From assembly GCA_026874595.1 (NCBI GenBank), contig CM049320.1, forward strand, positions 24,187,714 through 24,251,713: a DNA stretch of 64,000 bases, given 5' to 3'. A program made the translations under genes and the position numbers. Below the pieces are notes generated by a model. It saw nothing but the letters and a program-made list of their open reading frames with translations. It was not told where the DNA came from and made no database searches. This document shows positions 59,640 to 64,000 of this stretch, piece by piece; the stretch's first letter is position 1; every line of letters starts with the position of its first letter. The DNA comes from Sipunculus nudus. Lineage: Eukaryota > Annelida > Sipuncula > Golfingiida > Sipunculidae.

Positions 59640-62569
59640 GTAGGAATCGTATATTATTGCCCCGATACCCTGAGGTGAAGGAATAATTATTATTAAAGAA
59701 TGTTTCAAGGCCTAGAATGTCAGTTTAATCCCAATATATTGGTTTCGCATTTCTTGTATGTTTAAGAATACATAGAATATGTCCGTTTTCCCGTGCGTAT
59801 CCTATATTTTTAAGAACTAGAACAGTCAGTTTCTTGTTCAGGCATCTCGTATATTGCGCCCATTTATATGTTGGGTCAACTGCAAGGGTTAAGTATAAAT
59901 TTTCCAGTCTATTTTTCTTAAAAATCGGCCATTCGCCCCAGTAGGCTGGTAAGTACGTGTCTCGTCTCTCTCTCTCTCTCTCTCTTCTCCTCCCCCCCCC
60001 CCCCCCCCCCCCTCCACAGCAGGAATATCTTTAGCGTCCGTTTCGGTCGGTTTGCCGTCAACCGTTCACACCAGGGGTTATTCCAGCCACAACTAGTAGC
60101 TATTCGTACAGAGACAGAACCGCCTGCCACGTATTATTATAGATAATTATATTTTTTTGGTCTCATAAATATATAAATTAATTTAGTCCGAATGCATCGT
60201 TTAAGCCAGTAGTCAACAGTACCGCCATCTGGCAGTCAAGAGTGAAAATAATGTACAAATCACTCTTTCATCCTCGCGTTTCGCATACGGGATGTATGTA
60301 TTATTATTACGAAAGGTTTATGTAAATTCCTTCTATTAGAATTGCATCCAAAACATTCTTATTATGTCTATTCTTTCCCAAATATTCCTCTTTTTAAATG
60401 TTAAATATTAACACGAAAGGTGTAAACAAATTCTTTTATTATTATTAACGATTATTACTTACGGTTCAAGTGAATCCCTCAGTATAACATTTTACCAAGC
60501 GAATGAACCCATTTGAAGTATTTTACATTAGATTTACTATGACAGCTAATGGAAACCCCAAATCCATGCTAGATAAGGTATTAAAGATAGTTTTCCCACA
60601 TGATAACGAACTGTCAATAATTTTAAAAGAATTTAGACTGAAATTACTAGGAAATAACTTACCTCTCGCTCATCGCCATCCAGCTGAGAACTTTTTTTCT
60701 ATTTTGTTGATGCATTTTTGTTTACCTTCCGCCAACCAAAGTAGTGCGCTTAAAAGAGCACTGTACAAAGTGATGCCGGTTTAACTGTATAGATTCACGC
60801 CTCTAGCTCGTTTCCACGCCTCCATTTCACCTTGATTAGTAATTTGTTATCCATATTCCATACATATCGCTCAGATCCTGATGTGTTTGGGGCAGCTTAA
60901 CTTCTAGCACGATTCCTCCGCGTTCAGCCCCCTCACTACACGAAGTACGCGCTAAAGACAGTTGTCTCATATATGGCCTCAAAACCTGCTACCCAGATTA
61001 TATATTTAATGTGTAATCATGATGTTTACATCATGCTAAGCCGGGAGTTTTTCCATTAGACTAATTTCACAGGGAATTATGAGACCCTATACGTCTCTTT
61101 AGGGTCTTGTTATGGGTTCATAACTTTAATGAGATTTCAGTTATGGGGATCCTCTTATGGAAAAGCGTAGCAGGGGTATAATGGTATATTTGCAAAATAA
61201 ACAGAGAAAATGGAGGCAATTTAGCAAATTTCTTACCGATCATGACTAATAAACTGTTCTGGAGTAAAAATAAATTATGCAGAAGTGCCCTTATAAGGAA
61301 ATTGTTAAGATTTCAACTCCTGTTGGGTTTTTTTAGCCTGCCATGCGGGCATGTTTATCTTTTGTCACATGACCCTGTCCTTGACCTTATTGATATGAGA
61401 AAAGTTGTCCTCTGATTATTGTTCCAAATAAATTATAGTAAATATTGTTTCCATAACTTCCATAGACAAATTTGTTAAAACCTTAAAAGATATAGCCAAA
61501 AACTTATAAAGGACTTATTGAAGCCATATATTATCATTTACTCATAAGTATTATTCATGAAATAAGATATTTTTAATAGATTTATTAGCAATAAATTACT
61601 CTGGTACACCAGAGGTCAGGTCATGGGTGACCAGAGTTCATGCCTCAGCAACATGGCTGTGTCAGTGATGGTCTACTGCTCTTCTCTTCATGATTAAATG
61701 CTGTTTTATCATATATAACATGAACAGGAGACTCCACATGTATGGAAACTGATATATAAAGGATATATAGGTAGAGTGAACATTGTTTAAGCTGCATCTT
61801 ATTCTTAATTACTCTTTTATTCTTTCCTTCTGATAAATCAGAAGGACCGCTACGATATTTCGTAAGAACATATTCAAGGCTGAGTGTGGAGCCCGGGTCA
61901 CCTGGTGTGTAATTCTCAGCCTTGCACCAAGGCAATTTAGGGTCATGATCTCAGTGGTAGAGAGAAGATAATATGCGCCGTAGTCAATTGCATTTAACAG
62001 ACATTCTCCCTGACGGGCCCGCCATCTAACCTCCACCTCATATTCGCTATAAATATTATGAAGGCACCAAAACCCCATCTCCTTAAATTTAGAACGTTTA
62101 TTACGTCATAAATATCCATAGTATACCTGATAAGGGAAACAGATCATTTAGATAGGCCCGTGTTAAGATTATTATGATGTGAGGTCTGTATTAATGCAAT
62201 GTAGAAGGATTAATTGTGAATTCATGTCATACTGAGATGGTTGCATTAGTGGATAAGAGTAAAGCTATCATATGCCATATGAATATATTCAAATACAAGT
62301 GTATCTATGTAAAATAAGATAAGTGTATCTTTGTATAATGTATAATCTATGTATAATGAGTGTATGAGCTATCTATGCGATTTAAGGTAAATATGTGTGA
62401 GATATTTTGAGCTTACACTACACATTCAGCCACAAAACTTAAAAATAAAATATTTGTAGATTAATATACGGATTAATTGCAAAGTGTAAAGAGCAAATGT
62501 CATATTGTAACGTATAATATCTGTTATATACAAAACATACGCAGTTTATATAATTCATTTAAATGTGGA
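59640..62569. other. No confident gene
   Basis: Contains a (CT)n run at 59965-59985 followed by a 21-base poly-C (59992-60012). The frame 60503-60784 starts with ATG (93 aa; MNPFEVFYIRFTMTANGNPK at its start) but shows no known domain. The overlapping minus-strand frames at 61645-62078 are likewise unrecognised. Confidence 0.3.
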
Positions 62570-62625
62570 GTCCAGCCTTGCTCCTCTTGTTGGCAACAAG
62601 CTGACGACGGTCTTTTTTCTTCCAG
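62570..62625. repeat. 56-bp dispersed repeat, copy 2
   Basis: Second copy, with a perfect stem cttgttggcaacaag. The high identity over exactly this span points to recent spread or functional constraint. Confidence 0.8.
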
Positions 62626-62797
62626 AAATAAAGCTTCATCCCTCCACTTTCTTGTCTTGGGTTCTTCCTATGACATGGGGGCGGATCTGCCTTACCCCTT
62701 GTCCGCGACATATATATAATATATATAGCTGTACGTATATAGCCATGCTGGTTCACTGTATAGGGATGGAACGGGAATACACAGAAAAGTCGGTTTA

Positions 62798-62873
62798 ATG
62801 CCGGTGGGAATCGAACCCCGGTTCTTCCGATTTCCGGTCGGCTGCTTTAACCACTTAACTACAGCATATCCCC
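62798..62873 (-). repeat. tRNA-derived SINE head (tRNA-like, not a functional tRNA)
   Basis: On the minus strand: an A-box-like tagttaagtggttaaagc with a D-stem gctg/cagc, an anticodon-like hairpin ccga/tcgg, and a perfect B box ggttcgattcc. The acceptor strands (ggggata and ccggcat) do not pair and the T-stem has mismatches, so this is a tRNA-derived SINE promoter rather than a tRNA gene. Confidence 0.55.
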
Positions 62874-62916
62874 GACCCCTCTGTGTTTTCGCACACTTTT
62901 ACAGGAACCAGCGAAG

Positions 62917-62938
62917 TGACGTCACGGCAGTGACGTCA
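62917..62938. promoter_or_regulatory. Two perfect CRE palindromes
   Basis: tgacgtca at 62917-62924 and again at 62931-62938, start to start 14 bp. This is the consensus site for CREB/ATF bZIP factors. No gene start is evident next to them, so function is unproven. Confidence 0.45.
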
Positions 62939-63033
62939 GAGACTCACACAGTATACATGTGTTGGCATGGCGACTTTGCATGCATGCATGCAGAGAACTG
63001 ATGGCCTTATATGGTGTGAGGCATACGGCATAT

Positions 63034-63035
<2 letters not shown>

Positions 63036-63129
<94 letters not shown>
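63036..63129. repeat. (TA)n/(TG)n microsatellite
   Basis: TA run, a short aaa break, TA again, then (TG)n with about 15 units. Confidence 0.95.
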
Positions 63130-63132
<3 letters not shown>

Positions 63133-63390
63133 GATGTATGAATAGCCATGCTCGTTCATTGTATAGAGATCGAACGCGCATACACAGAAAAGTCCGTTCA
63201 CTTCCGATGGGATTTATATACTATATATAATATATACCACACATCTATATACTATAAATAATTTATACCGCACAACATATAAGGCCCTGCTGCATGCAAA
63301 GTTGCCGTGCCATCATATATGTAGTGGGTTAGACTCTGACGAACCTTTACCTAGGGTATTTCTAAAGTACCTGTACCTGTACCTAATTAC

Positions 63391-63515
63391 TCTACAAAAA
63401 TGCTGTATCAGTACCTGAACCTGTACCTTACCATTTCACCTGTACCCAGGTACTCTACAAAAATGCTGTATCAGTACCTGAACCTGTACCTTACCATTTT
63501 ACCTGTACAGGTAGT
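63391..63515 (+). repeat. 63-bp tandem repeat, two copies
   Basis: tctacaaaaatgctgtatca gives way to gtacctgaacctgtacctta and ccatt; the block starts at 63391 and again at 63454. It is rich in the word gtacctg. Confidence 0.8.
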
Positions 63516-63877
63516 GTCGTATGTACCTGGCCCTAACCCTGTTACTTACCTGCACGGTAACAGCTGTGTAGTTGATATATGCCTTTTATCAATAGTCCAT
63601 TGGGACCTGTAAACAAAGGACATTATTTTGGTGCTGTGTGAAGTATGCTGGCTTCAGCATCAGAATAACCTGACTTTCCGTCAGAAACCAGAAAACAAAA
63701 ATTACTGTTGAGGGAATCGGATGATAACAACTACGCAAGAAGTTATGCTTGGCCATAGAGGTTGTGCTATGTTTAAACAGGAAGCATTATTAATACCTGT
63801 ACATACAAATAAAAAATATGAAAAAAAGAATATTTGTCGAGCTAAGAGGAAACATATTTTAGTGGGTTCATCTCAGA

Positions 63878-63990
63878 TGGACGCTGTTCAAATCGACGCC
63901 TTTGTATTAACTGGACGCTGTTCTTTTGAATGATGTGAAAATGGACGCTATGAAGGTAGACGCCATATCCTTTTATAGACGCCATCGTAT
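63878..63990 (+). repeat. Degenerate (t/a)ggacgc repeat at the window end
   Basis: gacgc follows t(g/c/a) six times within about 100 bp (tggacgctgttc twice, tcgacgcc, tggacgcta, tagacgcca twice) at 13-27 bp spacing. It may continue past the window. Confidence 0.5.
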
Positions 63991-64000
63991 GATGAGCGGG

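Larger units (their letters stand above)
62727..63217. repeat. Two diverged copies of a short repeat flanking a tRNA-like region
   Basis: atagccatgctggttcactg, then tatagggatggaacgg and atacacagaaaagtcggtt (62737-62795), recur as atagccatgctcgttcattg, tatagagatcgaacgc and atacacagaaaagtccgtt (63142-63203). Both lead into a ccg(g)tggga-type word. Confidence 0.65.

Overview
This is an AT-rich eukaryotic (animal) window with long introns, (TA)n microsatellites, short poly-C runs and many retroelement remains. The LINE and Penelope-like relics, and the tandem-repeat element at 42-45.4 kb, look like those of bivalve molluscs or other lophotrochozoans. That taxonomic placement is inferred from repeat style; no species-diagnostic gene was seen. 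There are no operons, ribosome-binding sites or CRISPR arrays.

Layout. 0-10 kb: a 5'-truncated LINE (minus, 1.6-3.4 kb), a Penelope-like relic flanked by an inverted repeat (5.05-6.17 kb), otherwise intergenic or intron. 10.0-11.0 kb: a divergent rhodopsin-like GPCR on the plus strand, possibly with a small first coding exon at 840-868. 11.7-13.6 kb: a tandem repeat of about 420 bp whose third unit is split by a 690-bp insertion. 14.35-24 kb: an old LINE interrupted by a nearly full-length younger LINE (17462-22778) with a 14-bp target-site duplication. 24-28.5 kb: AT-rich, no genes recognised.

28.5-54.4 kb: the main finding. Two head-to-tail ankyrin-repeat genes lie on the minus strand. The upstream copy (54389-48871) assembles into a complete 419-aa model of 13 coding exons, nearly all phase 0-0 and mostly one ankyrin repeat per exon. 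The downstream copy (33318-28518) matches it exon for exon, but at least three exons are broken, so it is a decaying paralogue or survives by skipping symmetric exons. Between them, on the plus strand, are the last two exons of a single-pass membrane protein (39617-40173), a MITE-like repeat and a 3.4-kb element built of 340-bp tandem units (42.05-45.44 kb).

54.4-64 kb: repeat-rich intergenic DNA with a pair of nearly identical 56-bp repeats, a tRNA-like SINE, twin CRE palindromes, microsatellites and short tandem repeats. No confident gene was found there. All gene models are hand-built from splice signals and reading frames and have no transcript support here.
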